From the NCBI GenBank assembly GCA_020849765.1, contig JADLAY010000006.1, forward strand, positions 1 to 64,000: a DNA stretch of 64,000 nucleotides, in the 5' to 3' direction. The stretch is from Anaerolineae bacterium. GTDB taxonomy: Bacteria; Chloroflexota; Anaerolineae; Aggregatilineales; Phototrophicaceae. The notes under the pieces were generated by a model. The model saw only the letters and a program-made list of their open reading frames with translations. It was not told the origin of the DNA and ran no database searches. Of the stretch, positions 16,343 to 25,875 are shown piece by piece. A program made the position numbers and the translations under genes. Position 1 is the stretch's first letter, and each line of letters starts with the position of its first letter.

Positions 16343-17272
16343 GTGTGGTCCTCACTTTCTCCTCGCGCACGCGCTGTCGCCGAAGCCGTGCTGGTGACGT
16401 TCCTCTGGTCGTCTTCCTTTGTGCTGATCAAAATTGGACTGCGCGATACGCTGCCGCCGCTGAGTTTTGCCGCGCTGCGCTACGGGCTGGCTTTCGTCTG
16501 CCTGCTCGTGATCTTCCTGGCGCGCGGTGAGCGGCACAACGTGCGCGGCATCACACGGATGGATGCCGGGCGGCTGGTCGCCCTGGGGCTGCTCTACTAC
16601 GGCGTGACGATGGCGACGCAGTTCATCGGCCTGAGCCTGCTCCCGGCGATCAGCGTCAATCTGCTGTTGAGCTTCTCGACGATCGTCGTCATCGGCCTGG
16701 GGATGCTGTTCCTGAGCGAGCGACCGACCGGCTTGCAATGGGTCGGCGTGGCGATCTACCTGGGCGGCGTCGGCATCTACTACTATCCATTCAGCCTCCC
16801 GGCGGCGGAGCAGTTGGGCATCGTCGTCGTGCTGATCGGGATGCTGTCGAACGCGGCGTCGTCGGTCTTCGGGCGTGCGCTCAACCGGGCGGGGCGCCTA
16901 TCGCCGCTCGCAATCACGACGATCAGCATGGGCATCGGTGCGGCGGTGCTGTTGGCCGTCTCGCTGGTGGTCGATGGCGTGCCGCATTTGCAGCCGCTGA
17001 CCTGGGCGCTGATCGCGTGGATGGCGGTCGTCAACACGGCCTTCGCCTTCGTGCTCTGGAACCGATCGCTGCGCGTGCTGACGGCGATGGAGAGCAGCCT
17101 GATCAATAACCTGATGCTGGCGCAGATCCCGCTGCTGGCGTGGCTGTTCCTGGGCGAGAGCTTCAGCACGCAGGCGGGCATCGGCTTCACGATTGCGGCG
17201 CTCGGTGTCCTCGCCGTGCAGCTCAGAAGGCTGCCGGGACGGCGCAGAGATGTTCAAGGTGTCGAGATCTGA
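16343..17272 (+). CDS. EamA/DMT-superfamily transporter
   Basis: A 309-residue, about ten-helix membrane protein of two EamA repeats, each beginning with the pattern W-S-S-S-F-V-L-I-K-x-G-L / G-x-x-x-x-x-x-x-S-S-V-F-G. The GTG start follows GGAGGT by five bases. The family exports or imports small metabolites. The ykkC-class aptamer directly upstream suggests export of guanidine or a related compound, which would be an unusual job for a ten-helix EamA protein because the known guanidine exporters are four-helix SMR proteins. Monocistronic. Family call firm, substrate inferred from the riboswitch only. Confidence 0.88.
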   Translation: MWSSLSPRARAVAEAVLVTFLWSSSFVLIKIGLRDTLPPLSFAALRYGLAFVCLLVIFLARGERHNVRGITRMDAGRLVALGLLYYGVTMATQFIGLSLLPAISVNLLLSFSTIVVIGLGMLFLSERPTGLQWVGVAIYLGGVGIYYYPFSLPAAEQLGIVVVLIGMLSNAASSVFGRALNRAGRLSPLAITTISMGIGAAVLLAVSLVVDGVPHLQPLTWALIAWMAVVNTAFAFVLWNRSLRVLTAMESSLINNLMLAQIPLLAWLFLGESFSTQAGIGFTIAALGVLAVQLRRLPGRRRDVQGVEI

Positions 17273-17278
17273 AGCATG

Positions 17279-17347
17279 ATTGGTAGGGGCGACCCGCCGG
17301 GTCGCCCTCGGTGGGCGAGGCATGGGCTTGGCAGCGCCAAGCCCCTA
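17279..17347. repeat. GTAGGGGC / GCCCCTAC palindromic repeats
   Basis: GGTAGGGGCGACCCGCCGGG and GGGCTTGGCAGCGCCAAGCC followed by CCTACAC form inverted termini with two inner palindromes. The second half recurs at 51528-51549 and, altered, at 59505-59525. Confidence 0.65.
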
Positions 17348-17374
17348 CACCGATACGCGGATTTATGGGTTGCT

Positions 17375-17776
17375 TCACGCCAGCACGGCGAGGGCCTCGA
17401 TCTCGATCAGGAAGTCCGGCTCGGACAGGCTGCGCACGCCGATCCAACTGGCGGCGGGCGGCGAGGCGGGGAAGAACAGGCGCAGGGCGTCGCGGATGGC
17501 GGCCTGCTCGCTCATGGCTGACTCGACGATGTAGATGTGCAGCAGCAGAATGTCATCGAGCGAGCCGCCCGCGGCTTGCATCGCCAGGCGCACGTTGCTC
17601 ATCGCCTTGACGGTCTGGCGCAGCAGTTCTGCGCCGCCGGACATGCGCCCGTCCGCATCCCAACCGACCTGGCCGGAGATGGTGACGAAGCGGCTGCCCT
17701 GGCCGGCGGCGATCTGTGAAAAACCGTACTGCAGGCTATCGAAAAGCCCTTCCGGGTTGATCGAATGTCTGGGCAT
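17375..17776 (-). CDS. RidA (YjgF/YER057c/UK114) family protein
   Basis: A 133-residue protein. Start at 17776 (MPRHSINPEGLF) fits the family, whose members begin with a short segment before the Y-S-Q-I/V-x-x-G strand; here YGFSQIAAGQGSRFVTISGQVGW. It also has the central QTVKAMSNVRLAMQAAGGSLDDILLLHIYI. RidA enzymes hydrolyse reactive enamine/imine intermediates from PLP enzymes. The arginine that binds the substrate carboxylate (about R105 in E. coli RidA, within P-x-R-x-x) is not in its usual place: the region reads FPASPPAASWIGVRSLSEPDFLIEIEALA, which is closer to the Rid4-7 subfamilies. It may therefore not be a true imine deaminase. Divergent from the acyltransferase gene. Confidence 0.85.
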   Translation of the reverse strand: MPRHSINPEGLFDSLQYGFSQIAAGQGSRFVTISGQVGWDADGRMSGGAELLRQTVKAMSNVRLAMQAAGGSLDDILLLHIYIVESAMSEQAAIRDALRLFFPASPPAASWIGVRSLSEPDFLIEIEALAVLA

Positions 17777-17932
17777 CGGGCGTCTATCCTTCTCGTATGT
17801 CGTTGTGTGCCGGTGCACCCCCACTTATGCGGCGATACACCCCCTGAGTACACCCTACGGTGCACGACAGCGCATGCTCTCAGATGCGATAGTCAAGCCA
17901 TAGGCAAGAAGATACTCTGGGAGCGTAACATC

Positions 17933-18634
17933 ATGCAACAATCACTCTACCGGCAGGGGCGTTGGTGGGTCGGCCTGATGGCCGCGACGCGCTACGACCT
18001 GAACATCGACCGGCACGCCATCATCCCGACGGGCGCTAAGATCATCGCCGTCAATCACCCGACGACGACCGATCCCTTCCTGATCACACGGCTGATCGAC
18101 GAGCCGATGAGCATCCTGGTGCACGACACGGTCTTCCGCGTGCCGGGGCTGGGGCAGTATCTGCGCGCGGCGGGGCACATCCGTGTGGTGCCGGGCGATG
18201 GCGTGCGCGCACTGTCCGCGGCCATGCGCAGGCTGGAGCAGGGCAAGACGGTCACGATCTTCCCTGAAGGTGGCATCAGCCCGGCGGACGGCTTGAAGGA
18301 GCCGCGCACCGGGGCAGCCCGGCTGGCATTGGCGAGCGGCGCGCCGGTCATCCCGGTCGGCATCCACCTGGATCGCAACCGCATCACCTACAAGGAGACG
18401 ACGATCGACGGGCAGCCGGAATTGATCCGCTGGTATCCGAACGGGCCGTACTACATGACCGTGGGCAAGCCGATGGTCTTCCACGGCGACGTCAACGACC
18501 GGGTCTACGTCAACCGCGTCGCCACGCAGATCATGCAGAACATCAGCATGCTGGCGTGGGAGAGCGAGCGGCGCCTGGCGGAGCGTCCCGAACGCGTGCG
18601 GACGTTCGCACGCCGGTTGCAGTTCCAGCGGTAA
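17933..18634 (+). CDS. PlsC-like 1-acylglycerol-3-phosphate acyltransferase
   Basis: A 233-residue lysophospholipid acyltransferase. Motif I is NHPTTTD (about residues 42-48; H and D are catalytic), motif III is FPEGGIS (about 111-117), and motif IV is the V-I-P-V-G strand (about 138-142). It should transfer acyl groups to lysophosphatidic acid or a related acceptor at the membrane. The start is the first ATG beyond the intergenic region; an upstream open frame to 17765 overlaps the RidA gene start and has no homology. A conserved small gene follows five bases after the stop. Confidence 0.88.
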   Translation: MQQSLYRQGRWWVGLMAATRYDLNIDRHAIIPTGAKIIAVNHPTTTDPFLITRLIDEPMSILVHDTVFRVPGLGQYLRAAGHIRVVPGDGVRALSAAMRRLEQGKTVTIFPEGGISPADGLKEPRTGAARLALASGAPVIPVGIHLDRNRITYKETTIDGQPELIRWYPNGPYYMTVGKPMVFHGDVNDRVYVNRVATQIMQNISMLAWESERRLAERPERVRTFARRLQFQR

Positions 18635-18639
18635 AGCGC

Positions 18640-18876
18640 ATGGACGCGGGGCTTCCGCTGCCGTCGGAGACGGGCGCGGTCTATCAGATCCGCGTGGCGG
18701 GGCGTCTGGATGCCCGGCGCTGGGCGGCCTGGTTCGAAGGCATGAGCATCAGTGCTGATGCCGACGGCTGCACAGTCTTGCAAGGCTGGGTGGCCGACCA
18801 GGCCGCGCTCTACGGGCTGCTGGCCCGCCTGCGCGACCTGGCACTGCCGTTGATGGCGGTGGTGCGTGTGGGGTGA
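18640..18876 (+). CDS. Small conserved protein of unknown function
   Basis: A 78-residue protein whose ATG lies five bases after the acyltransferase stop, so the two are probably cotranscribed. It reads YQIRVAGRLDARRWAAWFEG, then LQGWVADQAALYGLLARL, then RDLALPLMAVVRV. I recall the pattern Y-x-I-x-V-x-G-x-L-D-x-x-W-x-x-W-F-x-G with D-Q-A-A-L-x-G-L-L in many unlinked bacterial hypothetical proteins, often in actinobacteria and Chloroflexota. No signal peptide or membrane segment. The function is unknown; GC and codon use match neighbours. Confidence 0.72.
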   Translation: MDAGLPLPSETGAVYQIRVAGRLDARRWAAWFEGMSISADADGCTVLQGWVADQAALYGLLARLRDLALPLMAVVRVG

Positions 18877-18992
18877 GCGCGCCCCGTGCTTGCACGTCCT
18901 CATCCCATGAATAACCTTCCTGCATTCTATAGACTTGTAGAGTTTATGATTGAATATGATGAGGATGTGTTAGTGCTACTCCAAGGTAATGT

Positions 18993-20711
18993 GTGGAACC
19001 TTCTCCAATTCTCGACCTGACCTTCGGGTTGGGGCGTAACATCTCGTTCTTGTTCGCGCTTGCCTATGCATACAGCATCATTCGTCCACAACTCGATCGA
19101 CTGCCGTCGCATCTGCGGCCGCTGGTAGAGGGGCTCCTGTTTGGCCTGTTTGCGCTGGCCGTCATGCTCTCCCCGATCGCGATTGCGCCCGGCGTGATCC
19201 TGGATGGGCGCACGATCATGCTGGCGATTGCCGCTGCTTTTGGGGGATTTGAAGCCGCGACCATCGCGACGGCCATGGTCATCCTGGCGCGGCTCAATAT
19301 TGGCGGGCCGGGCATGGTGCCCGGCGTCGGGGGGGCCGTCATCAGTGCGCTGCTCGGCTCTATCCTCTACTGGCGCTACGGCAGGCGCGGCGTCGCGTAT
19401 TCTGGCCGCCAATTCTTGCTGCTGGGGGGCGCGCTCGCCACGCAGTGGGTCGTGTGGACGCTGGTTTTACCTCCAGAGCTGGCTCTCAAGTCGATTCAGG
19501 TGACGACGGTGCCCAACTACATCATGTTTCCCGCGGGCACCTATCTGCTGGGGATGCTGCTGGTGCATGAACAGCGCAGGATCAAGGCGGAAACCGACCT
19601 GTCGGCCGAACGCAATCAACTGCGCACCTTGATCGACAGCCTGCCAGACTACGTGTTCATCAAAGATGTGGAGCAGCGTTTTGTGCTGACCAACAGCGCG
19701 CACGCGCACGCCGTCCGGGCGACTCCGGAGCAGTTGGTGGGCAAGACGGCGCTGGAATTGTTCCCGGCGGAAGTCGCGCCTCAATTTCATGCGGACGATG
19801 CGCAGGTGCTGCAATCGGGCAAGCCGCTCATCAATCTGGAGCGCGTCACGATCGGCGAGAGTGGGGAGATCAAGACCGTGCTGACGACCAAGATCCCACT
19901 GCGAGACGAGCAAGGCAACGTCACCGGCCTGATCGGGATCAGCCGCGACATCACCGCGCGCAAGCAATTCGAGGCGCAGACGATTGAACTGGCCGCCGAA
20001 CGCCAGCGCATCCAGGTCTTGCAGCGCTTGATCAGCGACCTGTCGCATGATTTCCGCACGCCGCTGTCGATCATCAACAACAGCCTTTACCTGCTCGGAA
20101 AAGCCGACAATCCGCAGAAGCAGCAAGCCCAGATCGATAAGGTCGAACAGCAGGTGATGCGGCTGGACAAGCTCCTGGGCGACGTACTTCAGATGTCGCA
20201 TCTCGACCGGCCCGACGCCGATCTCGCGCTCAAGCTGTACGCGACCAACCTCAATGCCTTCCTCAAACCGTTGATCCAGAAGGCCGAACCCGAGGCTGCC
20301 CACAAGCACATCACCCTCCAGTTCGTGCCGGACGCCAATCCCTGTTTTGCACGCATCGACGCAATCGCGTTTGAGCCTGCGGTGGTGAAGCTGCTCGACA
20401 ATGCGCTCGCTTACACGCCGGATGGCGGCCAGATCACGATGCGCACCAAAGCGCAGGATCACCACGTCATGATTTCGGTGCAGGACACCGGTTTCGGCAT
20501 TGCGGCGGTCGATCTGCCGCACATCTTCGAGCGCTTCTACCGTGCGGATCGGGCGCGCTCGATGGAGACGGGTGGCAACGGGTTGGGCCTGTCGATTGCG
20601 CGGCGGATCGTCGAGGCGCACGAGGGCAGCATCACGGTCGAGAGCGCGCCCGGTCAAGGCAGCACCTTTTCGATTCAACTGCCGACTGCCGACTCAATGG
20701 AAATCGCCTGA
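18993..20711 (+). CDS. Sensor histidine kinase with LytS-like membrane domain and PAS
   Basis: A 572-residue kinase from a GTG start with AAGG upstream. Residues about 10-190 carry about six helices of the 5TMR-LYT type: [20 protein letters not shown] and the glycine-rich [23 protein letters not shown] domain follows (about 205-325, [18 protein letters not shown] to IGISRDIT). The transmitter has His[19 protein letters not shown] (about 345-360), an N box [17 protein letters not shown] and [19 protein letters not shown]. No response regulator is adjacent. LytS-type membrane domains are linked to envelope or metabolite sensing; the ligand is unknown. Confidence 0.92.
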   Translation: MEPSPILDLTFGLGRNISFLFALAYAYSIIRPQLDRLPSHLRPLVEGLLFGLFALAVMLSPIAIAPGVILDGRTIMLAIAAAFGGFEAATIATAMVILARLNIGGPGMVPGVGGAVISALLGSILYWRYGRRGVAYSGRQFLLLGGALATQWVVWTLVLPPELALKSIQVTTVPNYIMFPAGTYLLGMLLVHEQRRIKAETDLSAERNQLRTLIDSLPDYVFIKDVEQRFVLTNSAHAHAVRATPEQLVGKTALELFPAEVAPQFHADDAQVLQSGKPLINLERVTIGESGEIKTVLTTKIPLRDEQGNVTGLIGISRDITARKQFEAQTIELAAERQRIQVLQRLISDLSHDFRTPLSIINNSLYLLGKADNPQKQQAQIDKVEQQVMRLDKLLGDVLQMSHLDRPDADLALKLYATNLNAFLKPLIQKAEPEAAHKHITLQFVPDANPCFARIDAIAFEPAVVKLLDNALAYTPDGGQITMRTKAQDHHVMISVQDTGFGIAAVDLPHIFERFYRADRARSMETGGNGLGLSIARRIVEAHEGSITVESAPGQGSTFSIQLPTADSMEIA

Positions 20712-20716
20712 GTCGT

Positions 20717-20760
20717 CCCCCGCCACCGCGATGGCATGCCTGCATCAGGCGGGGGCTTCT
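20717..20760 (+). terminator. Probable terminator after the LytS-like kinase
   Basis: CCCCCGCC (20717-20724) pairs with GGCGGGGG (20748-20755), followed by CTTCTGTT. The loop is long and the U-tract is poor, so this is moderate. Confidence 0.4.
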
Positions 20761-20819
20761 GTTCGGCATTGGTTGGGGTGTTGTCAAAAGCCGTTTTAAG
20801 CTTTTGTTGTCCTTTTGCG

Positions 20820-20936
20820 CCCTCACCCTAAATCCCTCTCCCTAATGGAGAGGGACTTACAGATCTGAATCTTCTCCCTTTCTCCCAACCTTTCGTGTCA
20901 TTGCGGTTACAGGGAGAAAGGGCCGAGGGTTGAGGG
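20820..20936. repeat. CCCTCACCC...GGGTTGAGGG dispersed element, copy A
   Basis: A segment of about 117 bp with imperfect inverted ends (CCCTCACCCTAAATCCCTCT at one end, GGGCCGAGGGTTGAGGG at the other) and an inner CTCTCC/GGAGAG stem. Copies B (25682-25776), C (28082-28177) and D (44814-44908) are in the opposite orientation. The 20712-20992 gap holds no gene. Confidence 0.75.
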
Positions 20937-20992
20937 CAGGCAGCGGCAATCGTGAATGATGATCACCCCTCAATCCGTCATGTGATGGACGC

Positions 20993-22000
20993 TCACTCAC
21001 CCCGCTGGCGGGTGTAGCGGGCGATGAAGTTGTAGGGCGAGGGCAGCGGAATCGCGCTGGCGGCGTTGAGCCTGCTCACCTCGTCTTCAGTCAACTGCCA
21101 GCCTGTGCTGGCGATATTGTCCTGCAACTGCTGCAACGTTCGTGCGCCAAAGATGGGGGCTGTCACGCCGGGCTGGCGCAGTACCCAGTTGATGGCGACC
21201 TGGGAGGGCGTTTTGGCGCGCGCCTGACCAATCTCGATCAAGGCGTCGATGATGTTCCAGGTGCGCTCGTCCACGCGCTGTTCGGGCAGGTCATCCCAAC
21301 GATCCGCTCGTCCCACCCGGCTCTCCGCGGGCGGCGGCTGGTCGCGCCGGTACTTCCCCGTCAGCCAGCCACCGGCCAGCGGCGACCAGGCGATGACGCC
21401 GATGCCTTCGTCGCGGCAAACGGGTAGCAGCTCCCACTCGGTGCTGCGCACGAGCAGGCTGTACTCCGGTTGCAGGCAGTCGAAGCGCGCCCATCCATGC
21501 CTCTCGCTGAGCATGATGGCGCGCATGAGCTGTGAAGCGACGTAGTTGGAAGCGCCGATGTAACGCACCTTGCCCATGCGCACCAGATCGGTCAGGGCCT
21601 GAAGCGTCTCCTCCAGCGGCGTCGACGCATCCCAGCAGTGGGTCTGGTACAGGTCGACGTAGTCGGTCTGCAAGCGGCGCAGACTGGCATCAATCTGGTC
21701 AAAGATGTGTTTGCGCGAGAGGCCCGTGTCATTCGGCCCGTCGCCCGCCGGGAAGAAGATCTTCGTGGCGACAACCAGCTGAGATCGGTTGCCGCGACTC
21801 TTGATCCAGTTACCCAGGATGGTTTCGGACAGGCCCTTGTTATAGGTGTTCGACGAGTCAAAGAAGTTGCCACCGGCGTCGACAAAGGCGTCGGCCATCC
21901 GCTGCGCCTCGTCTTCTTCGGTCACCCAGCCAAACGTCTGCGTCCCCAGGCACAACTCGGATACCTTCAGCCCGGTGCGCCCTACAAAGCGGTAGTCCAT
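20993..22000 (-). CDS. Aldo/keto reductase
   Basis: A 335-residue NADPH-dependent oxidoreductase with a TIM-barrel fold. It opens with MDYRFVGRTGLKVSELCLGT, typical of the AKR11/YajO-type group. The catalytic tetrad is visible as Asp in GGNFFDSSNTYNKG with its Tyr, Lys in VVATKIFFP and His in LYQTHCWD. The C-terminal half has SQVAINWVLRQPGVTAPIFGARTLQQL, the cofactor-binding end. It reduces aldehydes or ketones of unknown identity. ATG start with AAGAG upstream. Monocistronic, divergent from the P-loop kinase gene. Confidence 0.93.
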   Translation of the reverse strand: MDYRFVGRTGLKVSELCLGTQTFGWVTEEDEAQRMADAFVDAGGNFFDSSNTYNKGLSETILGNWIKSRGNRSQLVVATKIFFPAGDGPNDTGLSRKHIFDQIDASLRRLQTDYVDLYQTHCWDASTPLEETLQALTDLVRMGKVRYIGASNYVASQLMRAIMLSERHGWARFDCLQPEYSLLVRSTEWELLPVCRDEGIGVIAWSPLAGGWLTGKYRRDQPPPAESRVGRADRWDDLPEQRVDERTWNIIDALIEIGQARAKTPSQVAINWVLRQPGVTAPIFGARTLQQLQDNIASTGWQLTEDEVSRLNAASAIPLPSPYNFIARYTRQRGE

Positions 22001-22186
22001 TGGTCGGCTCTTTTTTGGAAAAAGAATAATGGGTCAATTATAGCAAGAGCGTCGAGCCGATACCGCGATGCGATGCGGGGGCGGGAAATATGACGCGTGG
22101 ATATGGTAGACTACAAACCTTCATCTGCACCGAACCGATGTATTTAAGTGCGGGGTACTCCTGGAGCCAGCCCTGACGAGGTAAAA

Positions 22187-22714
22187 ATGGGTAAGAGAAA
22201 TTATCTTGTCGAGGGAGTCTCCGGCACAGGCAAAACCTCGGTTTGCCAGGAACTGTGCCGACGCGGTTACGCAGCCATACATGGGGATAGAGAACTGCGC
22301 TACCAGGGCGACCCAACGGTTGGTGAGAAATCCGAGGACGTTGGACAGAGGTTCCCAACAGTCTTATCCGCCGAAATCAGCCACGCACAGAATATTTGGG
22401 ATGTCGAAAAAGTAAGGCGGCTGGCAGCAAATCAGGACGATGACGCCACTTTCTTCTGTGGCGGCTCCAGAAATTTCAACCAGTTCCTAGATCTTTTTGA
22501 TGAAGTCTTCATCCTGGACGTTGATGTAGAGACACTCAATCAACGACTCGACAGCCGTGCTGATGATGACTGGGGCAAGCGCAAGAGCGAGCGGGAACTC
22601 ATCCTACGGTTACACGCCACAAAAGAAGACATCCCCAGCAGCGGCATCGTCATCGATGCCACACAGCCGCTTGTCAGCGTCGTGGACGAAATCCTTAGCC
22701 ATGTCCTGGCTTAA
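22187..22714 (+). CDS. P-loop kinase-like protein (nucleoside/shikimate kinase-like AAA)
   Basis: A 175-residue protein with Walker A VEGVSGTGKTSVCQEL (about residues 8-23), then HGDRELRY. A DEVFILDVDVETLNQRLDSR segment has the strand and arginine-rich lid typical of the adenylate/shikimate kinase-like NMP-kinase fold. The start ATG follows GAGGTAAAA and excludes the 13 upstream residues of the longer frame. Relatives are mostly annotated as AAA-family ATPases or nucleoside kinases with no known substrate. Codon use is a little less GC-rich than flanking genes. The 22715-22976 gap shows nothing recognisable. Confidence 0.75.
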   Translation: MGKRNYLVEGVSGTGKTSVCQELCRRGYAAIHGDRELRYQGDPTVGEKSEDVGQRFPTVLSAEISHAQNIWDVEKVRRLAANQDDDATFFCGGSRNFNQFLDLFDEVFILDVDVETLNQRLDSRADDDWGKRKSERELILRLHATKEDIPSSGIVIDATQPLVSVVDEILSHVLA

Positions 22715-22976
22715 GCTTGATTCCGAAAGATCCTAACGCCTGGTGCATATTCGATTCTGGATCTGTTTCTCACGTTCTGAAGCCTACCCGTAACCGTCAA
22801 GATCGCCCCAAGCCTACCCGGATGATAATCTGAACTCTGCGAAGCAGCTCACGGTCGTGCCCCATCGACGAGCAGCGGATGAGCGCGGGCAGCCTGGCAA
22901 GCCCTGGCGAAAACTTCTTGATACAATCAGCGTATAAGGAAGTATAGGACTGGACTTTGCTGCGGGACGTGCGCCG

Positions 22977-25619
22977 ATGAGCGTGATGCTACTGACGACC
23001 AAACTCACAATGCCGCCGCTGCGCCCGCGCCAGATCAGCCGCGAGCCGCTCGTCGCCCGGCTCAACCGCGCGCTGGAAGAAGGCGCGCGCCTGACGCTGA
23101 TCTCGGCCCCGGCGGGCTTCGGCAAGACGACGCTTACGAGCGAGTGGGCGCACCAGGTCGAAGCGCCGGTCGTCTGGTTGTCGCTCGACGACGCCGATAA
23201 CGACCCCGTCCAATTTCTGAGCTATTTGATTGCCGCCTTCCAGCAGGTGAACGACGATATCGGGCGCAGCGCTGAGCAGATCCTGCACGCGCCGCAGATG
23301 CCACCGCTGCTGCACCTGATGGGTTCGCTGATCAACGACATCGCCGCGCTGGGCCAGCCGCTGGTGCTGGTGCTGGACGATTTTCACCGCATCAGTCTGC
23401 GCGACGTCAACGAGATGATGCAGCTCCTGATCGACCGGCAGCCACCGACGCTGCATCTCGTCATCTGCACGCGAGAAGACCCGGCGCTGCCGCTGGCTCA
23501 ACTGCGTGCGCGCGGCGAACTGACCGAGGTACGCCAGCGCGATCTGCGCCTGAGCGTCGAGGAGACGGATACCTTCCTGGCCGACGTCATGGGCCTGCAC
23601 CTGACCGTGGCCGACGTGCAGGCGCTGGAGACGCGCACCGAAGGCTGGGTCAGCGGCCTGCAACTGGCGGCGCTCGCCATCCAGAAGAACCCCGACGAGA
23701 CGAACGACTTCATCGCGGCCTTCACCGGCGGCGACCGCTACATCATGGATTACCTCGTCAGCGAGGTGCTTGAACGCCAGCCGGGGGATTTGCGCGATTT
23801 CCTGCGCCAGACGTCCGTGCTCGACCGGCTGACGGCCTCGCTGTGTGACGCGGTGACGGGGCGGACGGACAGCCAGGCGCTGCTCGAACACCTGGACGCG
23901 AGCAACATCTTCGTCGTGCCGCTCGATCATCAGCGCACGTGGTATCGCTATCATCACCTGTTCGTCGATGTGCTGCGGGCGACGCTCTCACGCGATGAAC
24001 AGATCGCGCTCCATGCGCGGGCGATGGGCTGGTACGAGGCGCAGGCGGATCTGACGCAGGCGATCGGGCACGCGCAGGTCGTCTACCGGTTGACGGGCGA
24101 CGACAAGCCGCTTACGCGCCTGATCTGTGCGGCGGCGGACGAGACGCTCAACCGGGGCGGCATTCAGACGCTGCGCGGCTGGCTCGATCTGCTGCCGGAC
24201 GCGCGCATCCGGGCGCATGGTGAACTGGCGACCTACAACGCCTGGGTCGCGGCGCTCTCGGGGGCGATGAACCGCGCTGAGGATTTCGTCCGCGCGGCGG
24301 AAACACAGCTTGACGGGGGGCGCGAGGGGGCCTGGGGCCGCCTGTTCGTGCTGCGCGGTTTCCTGGCGCTGCTGATCGGGCAGGATTACGCGGCGGCGAC
24401 GGCCAACGCGACCGATGCACTGGCGCGGCTCGATCCGGCGCACGAGCAGTGGCGCCTGATGGCGACCTGGGTGCTATCCGAGGCGCAGAAGCGCGCCGGA
24501 GATCTACGCCAGGCGATTGCGACGATGGAGGATGCCGAGCGGCGCGGCCTGATGGGCGATCACGCCTTCTTTGGCCTGCTGGTGCAGATCTCGCACGTCT
24601 CGTGCCTGTACTTCAACGGCCAGCGGCGCGCGGCCATCGAGCGCTGCGAACTGCTGATCGAGCGGCTGCGCGACCCGCACGGCGGTCTGTCGGCGCTGGC
24701 GGGGCTGATCTGGCTGTGGCTGGGGCGGCTGCACTACGAGGCGAACGACTTCGAGCAGGCGGCAGTCTGCTTCCGCACCGGGGCCGAATTGAACACGCGC
24801 CTGGGGTTGGAACTGTACACGATGTTCGAGCTGGCTTACGGGGCGCTGCTGCAGCATGCGCGGGGCGAGACCGACGCCGCACTCGACGCCTTGCGCGGCG
24901 CGCATCAACTGGCGCTGCAAACGCGTTTCGCCGACGCCGCCTGGTTCCCGGCCTGGGAGGCCAACATCCGCCTGCAGTGTGGCGACGTCGAGTGGGTCGA
25001 AAACTGGGCGCACGCGGAAGATCTCAGCATCGACGAGCCGGTCAGCTACATGCGCCAGGAAGCCCAGCTCGCTTACGCCCGGCTGCTGGTGATGCAGGGC
25101 GAGTTCGACGCTGCCGAGGACTGGCTGGCGCGCCAGGAAGCCTACGTGCGGGCCGGTGGCCTGGAGCGTCCGTTGATGACCATCAAGACGATCAAGGCGG
25201 TTGCGGCGCAGGCGCGCGGGCAGCGGCGGGTGGCGGTCGATCATCTGGCGGCGGCGGTGACGTTGGCCGCGCCGGAGCAGTACGCGCGCGTCATCCTGGA
25301 CGAAGATCGGGCGCTGGTGGCGCTGCTGCCCCAGGTGCGCGATGCCGCGCCGCGCTTCGTCGATGGGCTGCTCAACAGCCTGCGCGAGACGCACGCTCAG
25401 CCGCTGCCGGACGGCCTGCTCGATGCGCTGAGCGAGCGTGAGCAGGAGATCTTGCAGTTGATCGCCGACGGGCTGACCAACGCCGACATTGGCGAGCGGC
25501 TGTTCATCGCCGTGAGCACGGTTAAGCGCCACATCAACCACATCTACGACAAGCTCGACGTCGAGACGCGCACACAGGCCGTCGCTAAGGCGCGCACGCT
25601 GGGGCTGGTCGAGGGGTAG
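22977..25619 (+). CDS. LuxR-family regulator of the MalT/LAL type
   Basis: An 880-residue large ATP-binding LuxR protein. The N-terminus LLTTKLTMPPLRPRQISREP is the usual opening. The STAND NTPase has Walker A SAPAGFGKTTLTSEW (about residues 41-55) and Walker B LVLVLDDFHRI (about 124-134). A long helical TPR-like region (about 350-800) follows. The C-terminal HTH is LSEREQEILQLIADGLTNAD...VKRHINHIYDKLDV (about 815-865). In MalT, ATP and an inducer drive oligomerisation and DNA binding. No obvious target gene is adjacent, and the inducer is unknown. This is a second STAND-class protein type in the window. The ATG start has only a weak ribosome-binding site. Confidence 0.93.
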   Translation: MSVMLLTTKLTMPPLRPRQISREPLVARLNRALEEGARLTLISAPAGFGKTTLTSEWAHQVEAPVVWLSLDDADNDPVQFLSYLIAAFQQVNDDIGRSAEQILHAPQMPPLLHLMGSLINDIAALGQPLVLVLDDFHRISLRDVNEMMQLLIDRQPPTLHLVICTREDPALPLAQLRARGELTEVRQRDLRLSVEETDTFLADVMGLHLTVADVQALETRTEGWVSGLQLAALAIQKNPDETNDFIAAFTGGDRYIMDYLVSEVLERQPGDLRDFLRQTSVLDRLTASLCDAVTGRTDSQALLEHLDASNIFVVPLDHQRTWYRYHHLFVDVLRATLSRDEQIALHARAMGWYEAQADLTQAIGHAQVVYRLTGDDKPLTRLICAAADETLNRGGIQTLRGWLDLLPDARIRAHGELATYNAWVAALSGAMNRAEDFVRAAETQLDGGREGAWGRLFVLRGFLALLIGQDYAAATANATDALARLDPAHEQWRLMATWVLSEAQKRAGDLRQAIATMEDAERRGLMGDHAFFGLLVQISHVSCLYFNGQRRAAIERCELLIERLRDPHGGLSALAGLIWLWLGRLHYEANDFEQAAVCFRTGAELNTRLGLELYTMFELAYGALLQHARGETDAALDALRGAHQLALQTRFADAAWFPAWEANIRLQCGDVEWVENWAHAEDLSIDEPVSYMRQEAQLAYARLLVMQGEFDAAEDWLARQEAYVRAGGLERPLMTIKTIKAVAAQARGQRRVAVDHLAAAVTLAAPEQYARVILDEDRALVALLPQVRDAAPRFVDGLLNSLRETHAQPLPDGLLDALSEREQEILQLIADGLTNADIGERLFIAVSTVKRHINHIYDKLDVETRTQAVAKARTLGLVEG

Positions 25620-25681
25620 AGTGTACAGGATGCAGGGGCGCATCACGATCAGTCTTCCGGCGAACTCATAAAATACCCTTG

Positions 25682-25776
25682 CGCCCTCATCCCCCGGCCC
25701 CTTCTCCCTTAGGGCGAAGGCGAGAAAACGCTCCGGAAGTCCCTCTCCATAAGGGAGAGGGATTTAGGGTGAGGGC
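25682..25776. repeat. CCCTCATCCC...GGGTGAGGGC dispersed element, copy B
   Basis: The element runs GCCCTCATCCCCCGGCCCCT to GGGATTTAGGGTGAGGGC, with an inner CTCTCC-ATAAG-GGAGAG hairpin. Nearly identical to copies C and D. The 25620-25875 gap has no gene. Confidence 0.8.
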
Positions 25777-25875
25777 ATGTGACGAGAAAGCTTAATCCAC
25801 CAACAGCATTATCACGATGCGCCCGACGCGGTCGACCCAGCAGGTCCCCCTTCGAATGGCGTCCGAATCCGGCGT

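Noticed and set aside
17276..17610. Plus-strand frames over the RidA gene
   Set aside because: Antisense frames without motifs; the RidA reading on the minus strand is well supported.
19467..20678. Minus-strand frame of 403 codons over the LytS-like kinase
   Set aside because: Shadow of the kinase gene, with R/H/Q/D-rich composition and no domain.
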